The notes beneath the pieces were generated by a model, which ran no database searches, was not told the DNA's origin, and saw only the letters and a program-made list of their open reading frames with translations. Positions 35,948 through 44,299 of a stretch of 64,000 nt of DNA are shown here, in pieces (within the stretch, counting starts at the first letter, position 1; each line of letters starts with the position of its first letter). The position numbers and the translations under genes are program-made. The stretch spans positions 22,420 to 86,419 of the forward strand of contig CAZWAD010000016.1 in assembly GCA_964631835.1 (NCBI GenBank), given 5' to 3'. The stretch is from Bog-950 sp964631835 (GTDB lineage Bacteria > Bacteroidota > Bacteroidia > Chitinophagales > LD1).

Positions 35948-36955
35948 ATGAAACAAATTGTATACCTGGCAGAACTTGGCAGGCGATTAAAATCTTCTTC
36001 GGAACTTCAGGAAAGGATAAAAATTGCTGAAGAAAAGAATCCATGGTTTGTTGAATCATTCGCTAATCATGCTTTCAACTCTATCATTCATGAGATGCTT
36101 AGCGAAAAAAACCTGGAAGAATGGCTCAGGAATTATCCGCTGAAGCAAGTTTCAAATAAAACCATCGGGTTAATTTTTGCCGGCAACATTCCCTTAGTTG
36201 GTTTTCATGACTTTTTATGCTGTTATACAGCAGGCTTCAAAATGAAAATCAAACTTTCATCCAAAGATGATGCGTTGTTCCCTTTTGTTTTTAATACTCT
36301 TTGTGAAATTGACACAAAGCTGATAAATAAAGTTGAAATTGTAGATAAGTTCAAAGACTTTGATGCAGTGATAGCCACGGGCAGCAACAACACCAACAGG
36401 TACTTTGAATATTATTTCCGCGATTATCCGAAGATCCTCCGGAAGAACAGAAACTCGGTTGCTGTACTTAAGGGTGAAGAAACCGAAGAAGAATTAGACC
36501 AGTTAGCAGACGATGTTTTCCTCTACTTTGGTTTCGGCTGCCGCAATGTTTCTAAACTGTATATACCGGTGGGTTATGACACTACTCGTCTTTTCCATCA
36601 TTTTGAGAAAAAGTACAAATGGCTGCACGGACATACCAAGTACATGCATAACTACGACTACAACCGAGCCATACTTCTGCTCAATAAAACTCCTCATTAT
36701 GCCAACGAATTCGTAATGCTCGTTGAAAACGCTTCCATACCCTCACCTATTTCCAGCCTTTATTACGAATTCTGGCATGATAAAAATGTGTTAAACACTC
36801 ACTTACAACAGAACGCTGAAAAAATTCAGTGCGTGGTTTCAAAAACAACACTCACAGGAATTACATCGGTAAAATTTGGCGAATCACAACAGCCTAAGTT
36901 GGGCGATTATGCCGATGGGAAAGATACGCTCAAATTCCTTCTTAAACTTTATTAG
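35948..36955 (+). CDS. LuxC-family acyl-CoA reductase
   Basis: 335 residues. FAGNIPLVGFHDFL, ATGSNNTNRYFEYYF and FGFGCRNVSKLY with the probable catalytic cysteine match LuxC-type NADPH-dependent fatty acyl-CoA reductases (aldehyde-dehydrogenase fold). It would reduce acyl-CoA to an aldehyde. No ferredoxin or other lux-like gene is adjacent. It diverges from ddl across a 101-bp gap; TATTTTCG about 24 bases before the start is one mismatch from a -7 box. Confidence 0.85.
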   Translation: MKQIVYLAELGRRLKSSSELQERIKIAEEKNPWFVESFANHAFNSIIHEMLSEKNLEEWLRNYPLKQVSNKTIGLIFAGNIPLVGFHDFLCCYTAGFKMKIKLSSKDDALFPFVFNTLCEIDTKLINKVEIVDKFKDFDAVIATGSNNTNRYFEYYFRDYPKILRKNRNSVAVLKGEETEEELDQLADDVFLYFGFGCRNVSKLYIPVGYDTTRLFHHFEKKYKWLHGHTKYMHNYDYNRAILLLNKTPHYANEFVMLVENASIPSPISSLYYEFWHDKNVLNTHLQQNAEKIQCVVSKTTLTGITSVKFGESQQPKLGDYADGKDTLKFLLKLY

Positions 36956-36980
36956 TTCAACTGAACAGGAATAGGGCAAT

Positions 36981-37007
36981 CAGGTGAACAGCTTACCTGT
37001 TTATTTT
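36981..37007 (+). terminator. Possible terminator after the LuxC-type gene
   Basis: A 7-bp stem with one G-T pair (36981-36987 with 36993-36999) and loop of five, followed by TTTATTTT. It lies between convergent genes and its T-run overlaps the last codons of the opposite gene. Confidence 0.4.
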
Positions 37008-38662
37008 ACTACAACTATCTTTTGAAGGAATACCGCTGCCGGTGTAGAAACTTTCACAAAATAAAAGCCCGATGGTAAGTCTTCATTAGTAATATCCATT
37101 GCCAATGCATGGCTTCCTTCGTGCAGTACGCCCTCGAATACAGATTTAACTTTATCCCCTGAACTATTATAAAGCTCTGCTATGGTTTTACCCGCATTTG
37201 CAACGGTAAACCGGAGATTAAATAATTCGCTGCCCGGGTTTGGAAAGATAAAAAGCGAGGGGCTCTCCTTTTCAGTTTCGCGAATGGAAGATGGCATTTC
37301 GGAAGTATAGGAAAAGTAGGTTACAAACATTTCTTCTTTAGTTGTTAAGCCGAATCCTACCGTGTCAGGCCCGCTATTTACCCAGGTGGCTTCAAAAATG
37401 AGACCGTTGTTCATGTCCACTTCAAGCATAGGGTCGAAAGTTCGTACAGCTGGGTGGGCGTAATCGTAATAGCCTTGGTTGAAAGAATAATCCGAATTAA
37501 AAAAGCCTTCGTAGATCTGTGTTCCTTTAGTGCCATCGGGATTTCTTAAAAACATATCATAATCAGTACCTAAAGCGTGAGTATGTGATTGAATATTCCA
37601 TATATATCTAACTTCGCCCGGAACAACAAGATGTTCCTGTAAGGTATAGGGCATTCCTGTATTAGGTATTTGCAAAATAAAAGGGTTCAATCCGCCATAA
37701 GGAGCAAGACCTGTCTTCATTTCCACAGCTCCGGATCCCCTCGGCTGAGTATAAACATTCAGATAAGCTACAGCGGCAATGATAGAGTCTGCGCTGTAAT
37801 TTGCCACATGAAGGTTAAGTAAAAAGGCTTCGGCTGAATCCTGAAAGTGTGCAGTGCCTTCAGGCAAGCTCAGTTCATCGCTAAACTGCCAAATAGCCAT
37901 AAAGCTGGTATGCTGATAAACCAGAATTTGCGCTTGTATGTTGGCTCCTTCCATAGGCTCAGCTCCGAATGCAGCTTCTCCTGCGGCTGTTAAACTTCTT
38001 AAAACCCAGTGATGCGACATGGCAGGCAAAACCGACCTGAGTGTAGTTATTTCTTTATCGGTTTGTAAACGTGGGTTGTAAGCCTGGAAATATTCAAACT
38101 CACCATTCGGCTCAAGAAAAACCGGCCCGAACTTAACCTGAAATCCTTCCTTTCCCTCTTGCCCGGGAGTTATCGGAGCAGGAATTTCTGCTACCCCTAA
38201 ACCGTTATAATAGTCGTGGATGAGGTGGGAGTTAAATGCCACACCGGTATCTTTTGCTCCCCATATTATCCATTGCCGGATTAGCTCCTGCTCTTCTTTT
38301 GACAAAGCTGCCTGATTTCCCGGCATTGAGCCACCTTCACCTGCAGCTAAAGTATTCTGACTATCGAGCCCCTGATTTACCTTTTTCATCAAAAAACTGC
38401 GGAAAGGATAGCCGGGTTCAACCAATTTAAAATTTTTGGCTGCGGCTGTTGGATTCGTGGGTGCAATATTTATAAGGCGAGTATATACGTCATTCAAACT
38501 TCCGGATAAATCAAGGTTTCCAGAGGGGTTAGTTCCGCTATGACACGAAGGGGTACATTTCGTTTGAAAGACCGCATGAACCTGACCGAAAGTGCTTTGA
38601 GCGGATGCCGAAAGGTGATTAAATAGTAATAAACCAATAGTGTAAAAAAAATACTTTCTCAT
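37001..38662 (-). CDS. T9SS protein with cytochrome-c-like and copper-monooxygenase-like domains
   Basis: 553 residues from ATG 38662, which starts a proper signal peptide (1-21, ending ASAQ). Next is a cytochrome-like segment with CX3CH (C36, C40, H41) followed by SGNLDLSGS, as in the PSCyt1-type domain. Residues about 130-450 resemble the ascorbate-dependent type II copper monooxygenase (PHM/DBH) fold, with a copper-binding-like HxH near residue 356 (SHTHALG). The last 80 residues are a T9SS sorting domain (FIFPNPGSE ... LPSGFYFVKV). It would be a secreted or surface redox enzyme. The domain calls are by pattern only. Confidence 0.75.
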   Translation of the reverse strand: MRKYFFYTIGLLLFNHLSASAQSTFGQVHAVFQTKCTPSCHSGTNPSGNLDLSGSLNDVYTRLINIAPTNPTAAAKNFKLVEPGYPFRSFLMKKVNQGLDSQNTLAAGEGGSMPGNQAALSKEEQELIRQWIIWGAKDTGVAFNSHLIHDYYNGLGVAEIPAPITPGQEGKEGFQVKFGPVFLEPNGEFEYFQAYNPRLQTDKEITTLRSVLPAMSHHWVLRSLTAAGEAAFGAEPMEGANIQAQILVYQHTSFMAIWQFSDELSLPEGTAHFQDSAEAFLLNLHVANYSADSIIAAVAYLNVYTQPRGSGAVEMKTGLAPYGGLNPFILQIPNTGMPYTLQEHLVVPGEVRYIWNIQSHTHALGTDYDMFLRNPDGTKGTQIYEGFFNSDYSFNQGYYDYAHPAVRTFDPMLEVDMNNGLIFEATWVNSGPDTVGFGLTTKEEMFVTYFSYTSEMPSSIRETEKESPSLFIFPNPGSELFNLRFTVANAGKTIAELYNSSGDKVKSVFEGVLHEGSHALAMDITNEDLPSGFYFVKVSTPAAVFLQKIVVVK

Positions 38663-38939
38663 GTTAACTATAAATTGGATGAATAAAACCGGCTGAAAAA
38701 AATACTGAAACCGGCACAAAAATGCATCAACCTGTGAACAAAAAAAACTTTTTGCGATAAAATATTAAAAAAAAATATTAAGCAAAATTTTCGCTGCGGC
38801 ACTGATGAGATTTGCGATTTTTTCGCTGAAAAATTCTTCTTCCAATTTTGTTTCGCACAGTGAATTTTTTTATAAAATAGAGTCTTTCTGCTATTCGTGG
38901 AAAGATGTATAAGTTTTGTTTTCTTCGTGCAATTGCCGA

Positions 38940-39419
38940 ATGGATAAAAACTCTTTACTCGAAAAGCTGAACAAATTCTCCCCTAAATGGCTGAGGAAAG
39001 CTGACCCGTCATTACCTGTTGTTGATATTCTTCAACAAACGATTCAAAAGGTTTTGCCGGGCTTGCTTCATATTCAGATTGAATTACTTGACACCGAGAA
39101 AATAATCGGCACAGTTCCCTATCGTCACGATACGGCAAATGTGGTGGGCTACATGCACGGGGGAACCATCTTTACTGCAGGCGATACCTTATCGGGAACT
39201 TTCCTTTGGGCAAACGGTGAACCCAACCAGTATGCGGTAACCATGCGGTCAGAAATAAAATACCTGAAGCCTGTGAAAGAAGGGCTGCTGCGCTGCACTG
39301 TTACCGAAAAATCGCGCAGAGGAAAAACGGTTACTCTTGAAGCGGTTTTTGAAAATGAGCAGAATCAAACTATGGCTCTAATGACTGTTGATTACGCACT
39401 GATGTACGAGACAATTTAA
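38940..39419 (+). CDS. Hotdog-fold thioesterase (DUF4442/PaaI-like)
   Basis: 159 residues from ATG 38940; an in-frame TTG at 38916 is less likely. GYMHGGTIFTAGDTLSGTF carries the Gly-Gly turn and acidic residue typical of PaaI/YiiD-like thioesterases, and MRSEIKYLKPV follows. It would hydrolyse or bind acyl-CoA. The 277-bp gap upstream, shared with the divergent T9SS gene, is very AT-rich. The stop interleaves with the YceI stop over four bases. Confidence 0.75.
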   Translation: MDKNSLLEKLNKFSPKWLRKADPSLPVVDILQQTIQKVLPGLLHIQIELLDTEKIIGTVPYRHDTANVVGYMHGGTIFTAGDTLSGTFLWANGEPNQYAVTMRSEIKYLKPVKEGLLRCTVTEKSRRGKTVTLEAVFENEQNQTMALMTVDYALMYETI

Positions 39420-39973
39420 GGCTTCGTTAGAGTTATTCTTTTTACAGGCACGTTCAGCAAGACCGATATCTTAGTGCCTACCAGTTTCCCGTTTCCCAAG
39501 CCGAATTCTTCGCGGTCGATGGTAAAACCGCCTTTCATTACACCGATGTTTCCTTTACGGTCGAACCGGAATGGAATAATTACGGGTTTGATGACGCCCT
39601 TGAGAGTTAACTCGCCTGCCGCTTCATAACGGCTTCCGGTTTTTGATATATGTTTCGAGCGGAAACTGATACTGGGATATTTCTCCGTATTAAACCAAAC
39701 TTCCTGGCTTTTCAAATCATTGTCACGTAGCTTGATTCCGGTTTGAATGGTGTTTACATCTACGCTCGCTGAAACGGAAGATGCGCGTAAATTATTCTCA
39801 TCGAAAATAATTTCCGCTTTCAGCCCCGATAAACTTCCGTCCACTTCGCCAAAGGGTCCGTCTACCTTGAATGTAATCTGCGCTTTTTCAGGAACAGCCT
39901 GCCAATTGGTAACTGCTGCAAACGCTGTAAGTAATACCAGCGAAATCAATCCTATGATTATTCTGAGTTTCAT
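39416..39973 (-). CDS. YceI-family periplasmic lipid-binding protein
   Basis: 185 residues from ATG 39973; a TTG three codons earlier is possible. A signal or anchor segment (about 1-22) precedes a single lipocalin-like YceI domain with SFRSKHI, GELTLKGV and FTIDREEFGLG. Members bind isoprenoid-like lipids in the periplasm. It stands alone between convergent and divergent neighbours. Confidence 0.88.
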   Translation of the reverse strand: MKLRIIIGLISLVLLTAFAAVTNWQAVPEKAQITFKVDGPFGEVDGSLSGLKAEIIFDENNLRASSVSASVDVNTIQTGIKLRDNDLKSQEVWFNTEKYPSISFRSKHISKTGSRYEAAGELTLKGVIKPVIIPFRFDRKGNIGVMKGGFTIDREEFGLGNGKLVGTKISVLLNVPVKRITLTKP

Positions 39974-40182
39974 ATCGCACAAGGATTGTGTTCTCTTATT
40001 TAACGCGGGATATAAAAAGTAGTATGAACAAAGTGTGCTCTTTAGCGGGTTGTTTATTCTGTTTTTTACCTGTTTTTATCATACTTAAATCTTACAGCCT
40101 CCGTTAATTAGATATATGGAAGATGAACTTTTACATTACCGGACAACTATGAATTTTTTATTAACCACAAAATTTCATTTTT

Positions 40183-40971
40183 ATGTACAAGCAACTTTCA
40201 ATCCTTATAATGAGCGCGGTCATAGGCACAGCGCTTCATTCACAAACTGCTCAAAAAGAAACACCGGCTAAACCCGCTGTTAAAGAATTCCCGAAATATG
40301 AATTCGGGATTCACGGAGCGCCATCATATTCCATATTCTTTAATGAACATCCGGCACAGAGTCCGCGCAATCCTCAGCGCCCGGTATTTGCGGGAGGTAT
40401 GCTGGGCTTTTCGTTTCAGTATAATTTTCAGCGCATGTCGGGTTTGCGCGTTGAAGCCAACTACGAGCGCAAGGGCGATATATGGTACAACACTTCTTCG
40501 TGGAACAGCCGCAGGGAGTTTTCCCGCAGCTATGCTTCGGACCGAATCAGTTATATTACAGTTCCGGTATTGTACCGCGCCAGCTTTGGAAAAAGCATAC
40601 GATTTTTTGTAAACGGTGGATTGTATGCGGCAATACGGATTAAGGCTGCGCGGTTTATGAACGACTTGCGTTATACCCCTGCTTCGGTGGCGGGAGATGC
40701 CGTAATTACCGAAAACAAATCAAAGACCGATATAACTGCCGACACCCGCCCGTTTGATGCCGGTGCAGTGGTGGGCTTGGGTGTTTCTTTCCCTGTCGGA
40801 AATATTGGCGCGCTAAGCCTCGAAGCCAGGAATAACACCGGCTTTGTAAACGTAAACGCCAATACCGGCTTGTATCAAAACAAGTTTTACAACAATTCCA
40901 CCAATGTTATACTCGGGCTGTCGCTTTACCTCGACCGCTTTGCCAAAGCCGATGGCAAGCTGAAGATGTAA
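40183..40971 (+). CDS. Outer membrane beta-barrel protein, PorT-like
   Basis: 262 residues. A signal peptide (1-20, ending LHSQ) precedes a barrel made of alternating strands, ending in a strand with LGLSLYLDRF. The pattern YEFGIHGAPSYSIF and GLRVEANYERKGD fits the OMP_b-brl_2/PorT group common in the phylum. Codon use is more GC-rich than in the neighbours. Single-gene unit; function unknown. Confidence 0.75.
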   Translation: MYKQLSILIMSAVIGTALHSQTAQKETPAKPAVKEFPKYEFGIHGAPSYSIFFNEHPAQSPRNPQRPVFAGGMLGFSFQYNFQRMSGLRVEANYERKGDIWYNTSSWNSRREFSRSYASDRISYITVPVLYRASFGKSIRFFVNGGLYAAIRIKAARFMNDLRYTPASVAGDAVITENKSKTDITADTRPFDAGAVVGLGVSFPVGNIGALSLEARNNTGFVNVNANTGLYQNKFYNNSTNVILGLSLYLDRFAKADGKLKM

Positions 40972-40995
40972 GCGCGGCAACTGCCGGTAAACTGT

Positions 40996-41610
40996 TCATC
41001 GAACAATAATTGAAACAGGAACAGATGTTGTACCGGGGTTTTGACGCCCTAAGGCATACACCCTCACCCAAACTGTAGTGGCGGGGGTGTATTCGCCTAT
41101 TTCTTTTTGAATACTGGTGGTGCTGGTGCGCTGAATGCTTCCCGAAAAATCACTGTTCAGGGATGACTCTATAATATAATTCACCGCACCGGCTGTTTTT
41201 GCCCATCGCACCTTCACCAATCCCGAAGCAGAGCCGTCACCCAGGCGCACATTCATCACCTGCTCAGGAGTAGCGGAACCGGGAACACCCCTGCGCACCA
41301 CATCAAAGCCGCTGCTCAGAATTTTCTCTTCATCGCCTGCCGAAGCCTGCTGCACATAGCCCGCAAGCTGAACAATTAAACCGAGCAGCTCTTTTCTGCG
41401 CATACGCATAATTGCAGCCTTGTCCTTATCCCTTCCCCGCGATTCGTTATAAGCAGTTTCAAGGGCATTGTTTGCCGATGCCACATCACCCAAAGAAGGA
41501 ACCGGTGAAGGATAATTAGGGTTACCGTTCATAGCACTTATGATTGCGCGGGTGCGCGCTACCTGTTCGGGAACTTTCAGCCTGTCGTACCCCATTTTAA
41601 CTTTAGCCAT
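40996..41610 (-). CDS. Fibronectin type III-like domain protein, unknown function
   Basis: 204 residues with no signal peptide. The N-terminal half is helical (residues 10-95). The C-terminal half (about 120-204) has the VRWAKTAGAVNYIIESSLNSDF pattern of a fibronectin type III fold. Small proteins of this kind recur in Bacteroidota; their role is unknown. Convergent with the beta-barrel gene, 24 bases apart. Confidence 0.65.
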   Translation of the reverse strand: MAKVKMGYDRLKVPEQVARTRAIISAMNGNPNYPSPVPSLGDVASANNALETAYNESRGRDKDKAAIMRMRRKELLGLIVQLAGYVQQASAGDEEKILSSGFDVVRRGVPGSATPEQVMNVRLGDGSASGLVKVRWAKTAGAVNYIIESSLNSDFSGSIQRTSTTSIQKEIGEYTPATTVWVRVYALGRQNPGTTSVPVSIIVR

Positions 41611-41721
41611 ATTATTTCATTTTGTTTTAGTGAATAAATAAATGCAAACGCAAAAATGCAGTGCTGCAACGCAATGGATTTGCGCAGAGATTTTATCAAT
41701 TGTTAAAGTGTTTGGAGAAAT

Positions 41722-42002
41722 GTGATTCCGTTTTCCCAAAAAGTGGTCCCTCTTTTTTGGAAAGTGGTTCCCCTTTTTTGAAAAGCGGCTCCTCTCTTGC
41801 TGATTGCTGTGCCCATTTGCCGGAAACTGCTTCGCATTTTTAGAAGTTAGCTGCCGCTTTTTTCAAAAATGATTGCACTTGTGCGGATTGTGATTCCATT
41901 CCGCTTGAAAGCGGTTCAGCTTTTACAAAGAGTGGCTCGCCTTTTCACTATTTCAGTTCCTCTTTTGCCGTAACAGCAACCGCTTTTCCCGATTGTGTTT
42001 CC
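41722..42002 (+). repeat. Degenerate array with exact 21-bp period, 14 units
   Basis: An eight-base anchor, consensus GTGGTTCC, recurs at 41722, 41743, 41764, 41785 and so on to 41995 with no drift in spacing, though units differ widely (for example GTGATTCC, GCGGCTCC, CTGCTTCG, GTGTTTCC). Between anchors lie T-runs then A-runs in many units. It occupies most of the 673-bp gap 41611-42283; the rest shows no gene. A short open frame here reads as seven-residue repeats but is not credible as a protein. Confidence 0.8.
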
Positions 42003-42240
42003 AAATTTGATAAATGAGGAGGCATTTTGCAGGAAAGGTGTTTGCAACCTTATTGTAACAACTCAAATTAACAACCGGTAAAAAAGCTTTAATCGGGGAT
42101 ATCTTTAGCATAAGTAATGAGCCTTGTTTGAGGACATGATATTAGAAAATTTACTCACCTATTTTTATTTCACTTTCCGTGTAATCCTTTATTAGCTTTT
42201 GAAGAAAGCCAGTTGGGGCTTAGCTATATAAATTTTTCCC

Positions 42241-42270
42241 ATTGAAAATCCATTTTGGCTGTTATATTAG
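42241..42270 (+). promoter_or_regulatory. Candidate promoter for the DUF3857 pair
   Basis: ATTG at 42241-42244, an 18-base spacer, then TATATTAG at 42263-42270, each one mismatch from the Bacteroidota TTTG and TAnnTTTG boxes, 13 bases ahead of the start at 42284. Confidence 0.35.
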
Positions 42271-42283
42271 ATTAAAATAAATC

Positions 42284-44299
42284 ATGCACAAGATTAAAGT
42301 TGCCGCATTCCTGCTCTTTTTTTACCCCTGGCTTTGCCCTGCACAACCCGATGGCAAGTTTGAAGAATTCGGAAGAGTAACCACTGATGATGTACTGATA
42401 ACCGAATGCAGTTTTGAAAAAGGAGCGGATGCCATGATGTTGTTTGACCTGGCAGAGGTATATTATGAAAAAGAAGACCCGGGGTTTATGTCAGGAGGCC
42501 GGTTCCTGATTACCACATCGTATTATCAGCGGTATAAAGTTTTTACTGAACGCGGATGCAGGCAGGCTGATTTCAGGCATCGTTTTAGATCGGGGAGTAA
42601 CGAAACCATAACTGAAATTAAAGCAGCCTCTTACAATCTTGATGCAGACGGACAGCTAAGAAAAACAGAACTTATAGCGGCAGATATTCATTTCAACAAA
42701 ATAAATGAACATGAAACTGAAGTGGTTTTCAGTGTTCCGGGAGTTAAAACCGGATGCGTTTTTGAAATAGCCTATAAACGGGGGCAGTATGTATCTTATA
42801 CATTGCCGGGCTGGTACTTTAATTCTGATGTGCCAACTGCCTACTGTTCAATCAGCATTGGTTTTTTAGACCCCATACAGTACTACATCGAAGAAGTTTT
42901 TAACCGAGTTAAAATCAAAAAAACTACCGAGTCTTTTGTTTCCGATATACGGGTTCCCGCGCCAAACAGTTATTACTGGTCGAGGGAGCAGCTTCACGGC
43001 AAAACCATTTCTTACATAGCCACTAACATACAGTCAGTTCATGATGAGCCATTCATGAATAGCCGCAGAAATTATATGGACCGGATTGGTTTTCAGTTGA
43101 GAGAGATTGGTTATCCCCTTAATCCTTCCGCTTCAATGGTCAGGTCCTGGAACACGCTTAATTCATATCTGCTCAATCATGACCATTTCGGAGCTAATAT
43201 TCAGGAAAGCGGAATTCCTAAAAAACAATGGAAAGATTTAATCCGTGTAGGGATGACCATCGAAGAAATGACCAAAGTTCTTTTTGAATTTATCCGGTCA
43301 AATATGAACTGGAACGGAATTATTTCTATGACTGCCCAAACTGATGATTCGAAAATCTGGAAGAACAAAAGCGGAAGCACTGGCGAAATAAATCTTCTTC
43401 TGCTCAATACCCTTCGCAATGCAGGTTTACCGGCATACCCGATGATTGTTGGTACAAGGGCCGGTGGTTACTTAAATACCGATTATCCGCTGCTGGATCA
43501 ATTCAGAAATACAGTGGTAATGGTAGAACTAAGTAATGATAAAAAACTGATACTTGATGCCAGCGATAAATTCCTGCCTTTCGGACAAGTGAGGTACGAT
43601 ATTTTAAACAATTACGGATATGTTATACGCGGAGAAACGGATTGGTACTGGCACCGGATAACCAATGAAGGGACTAATTCGGTTATTACATCTATTTCGG
43701 CTGCACTTAATGCTGATAATTTTATATCGGGCAATATTACCATTGCATCCAACAATTACTCCTTCGCAAGGCTGAAAAGAATGAAAACCGCTGAAAAAGA
43801 AGACCTTATTATGGAAGATTTAAAAAAACAAATTCCGAATATCACCATTGAATCTTACAGCGACTCCGTAAACGCAGCTGATAATTTTTTTATTCAAAAT
43901 GTAAAATTTACTACGGCAGCATCGGCTGACAACGATGGCAACATTTATATTTCTCTGCCGGCAATTTATGGAGAAGCGAATAATCCTTTTGTGAGTGAAG
44001 AAAGAATTTCAGCCATTGATTTTGGTTACAGGCAGAAAGAAAGCACTTCGCTTACTCTGGAGATTCCTGAAGGCTACGAGATTGACTCCCTGTTTAAACC
44101 CCAATGGCTTATCACTGAGGACACAACAATTAGCTTTTTATTTGATGCTGAAGATTTGGGCACCAAATTAATTATGGGTCAGCGACTTGATTATAAACGC
44201 AGCTTGTATTCAGCAAAAGAATACCCTTCTTTTTACGAGTTTCATCGGAAATACTTTCAGTTAAGACAGCAACCTGTAATTCTGCTAAAGAAAAAATGA
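42284..44299 (+). CDS. DUF3857/transglutaminase-like protein without catalytic residues
   Basis: 671 residues with a signal peptide (1-21, ending CPAQ), an N-terminal DUF3857 domain, a transglutaminase-like middle (about 320-440) and a C-terminal beta domain. Aligned to its downstream paralogue, the catalytic block GDCKAL is replaced by GSTGEINL and the histidine of FNHVI by Thr (FRNTV), so the protease or transglutaminase triad is lost while the fold seems kept. It overlaps the next gene by ATGA. Probably a binding or scaffold partner of the active copy; location periplasmic or exported. Confidence 0.75.
   Translation: MHKIKVAAFLLFFYPWLCPAQPDGKFEEFGRVTTDDVLITECSFEKGADAMMLFDLAEVYYEKEDPGFMSGGRFLITTSYYQRYKVFTERGCRQADFRHRFRSGSNETITEIKAASYNLDADGQLRKTELIAADIHFNKINEHETEVVFSVPGVKTGCVFEIAYKRGQYVSYTLPGWYFNSDVPTAYCSISIGFLDPIQYYIEEVFNRVKIKKTTESFVSDIRVPAPNSYYWSREQLHGKTISYIATNIQSVHDEPFMNSRRNYMDRIGFQLREIGYPLNPSASMVRSWNTLNSYLLNHDHFGANIQESGIPKKQWKDLIRVGMTIEEMTKVLFEFIRSNMNWNGIISMTAQTDDSKIWKNKSGSTGEINLLLLNTLRNAGLPAYPMIVGTRAGGYLNTDYPLLDQFRNTVVMVELSNDKKLILDASDKFLPFGQVRYDILNNYGYVIRGETDWYWHRITNEGTNSVITSISAALNADNFISGNITIASNNYSFARLKRMKTAEKEDLIMEDLKKQIPNITIESYSDSVNAADNFFIQNVKFTTAASADNDGNIYISLPAIYGEANNPFVSEERISAIDFGYRQKESTSLTLEIPEGYEIDSLFKPQWLITEDTTISFLFDAEDLGTKLIMGQRLDYKRSLYSAKEYPSFYEFHRKYFQLRQQPVILLKKK

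Noticed and set aside
35847..36059. 71-residue N-terminal extension of Ddl
   Set aside because: It overlaps the LuxC-type gene on the opposite strand and the family N-terminus begins at ATG 35846.
41661..41843. 60-residue plus-strand open frame with seven-residue repeats
   Set aside because: It is a by-product of the 21-bp repeat period; it has no start signal and stops inside the array.
41722..42002. CRISPR array
   Set aside because: No constant repeat with unique spacers; the period is only 21 bp and the whole unit drifts. No cas genes in the window.
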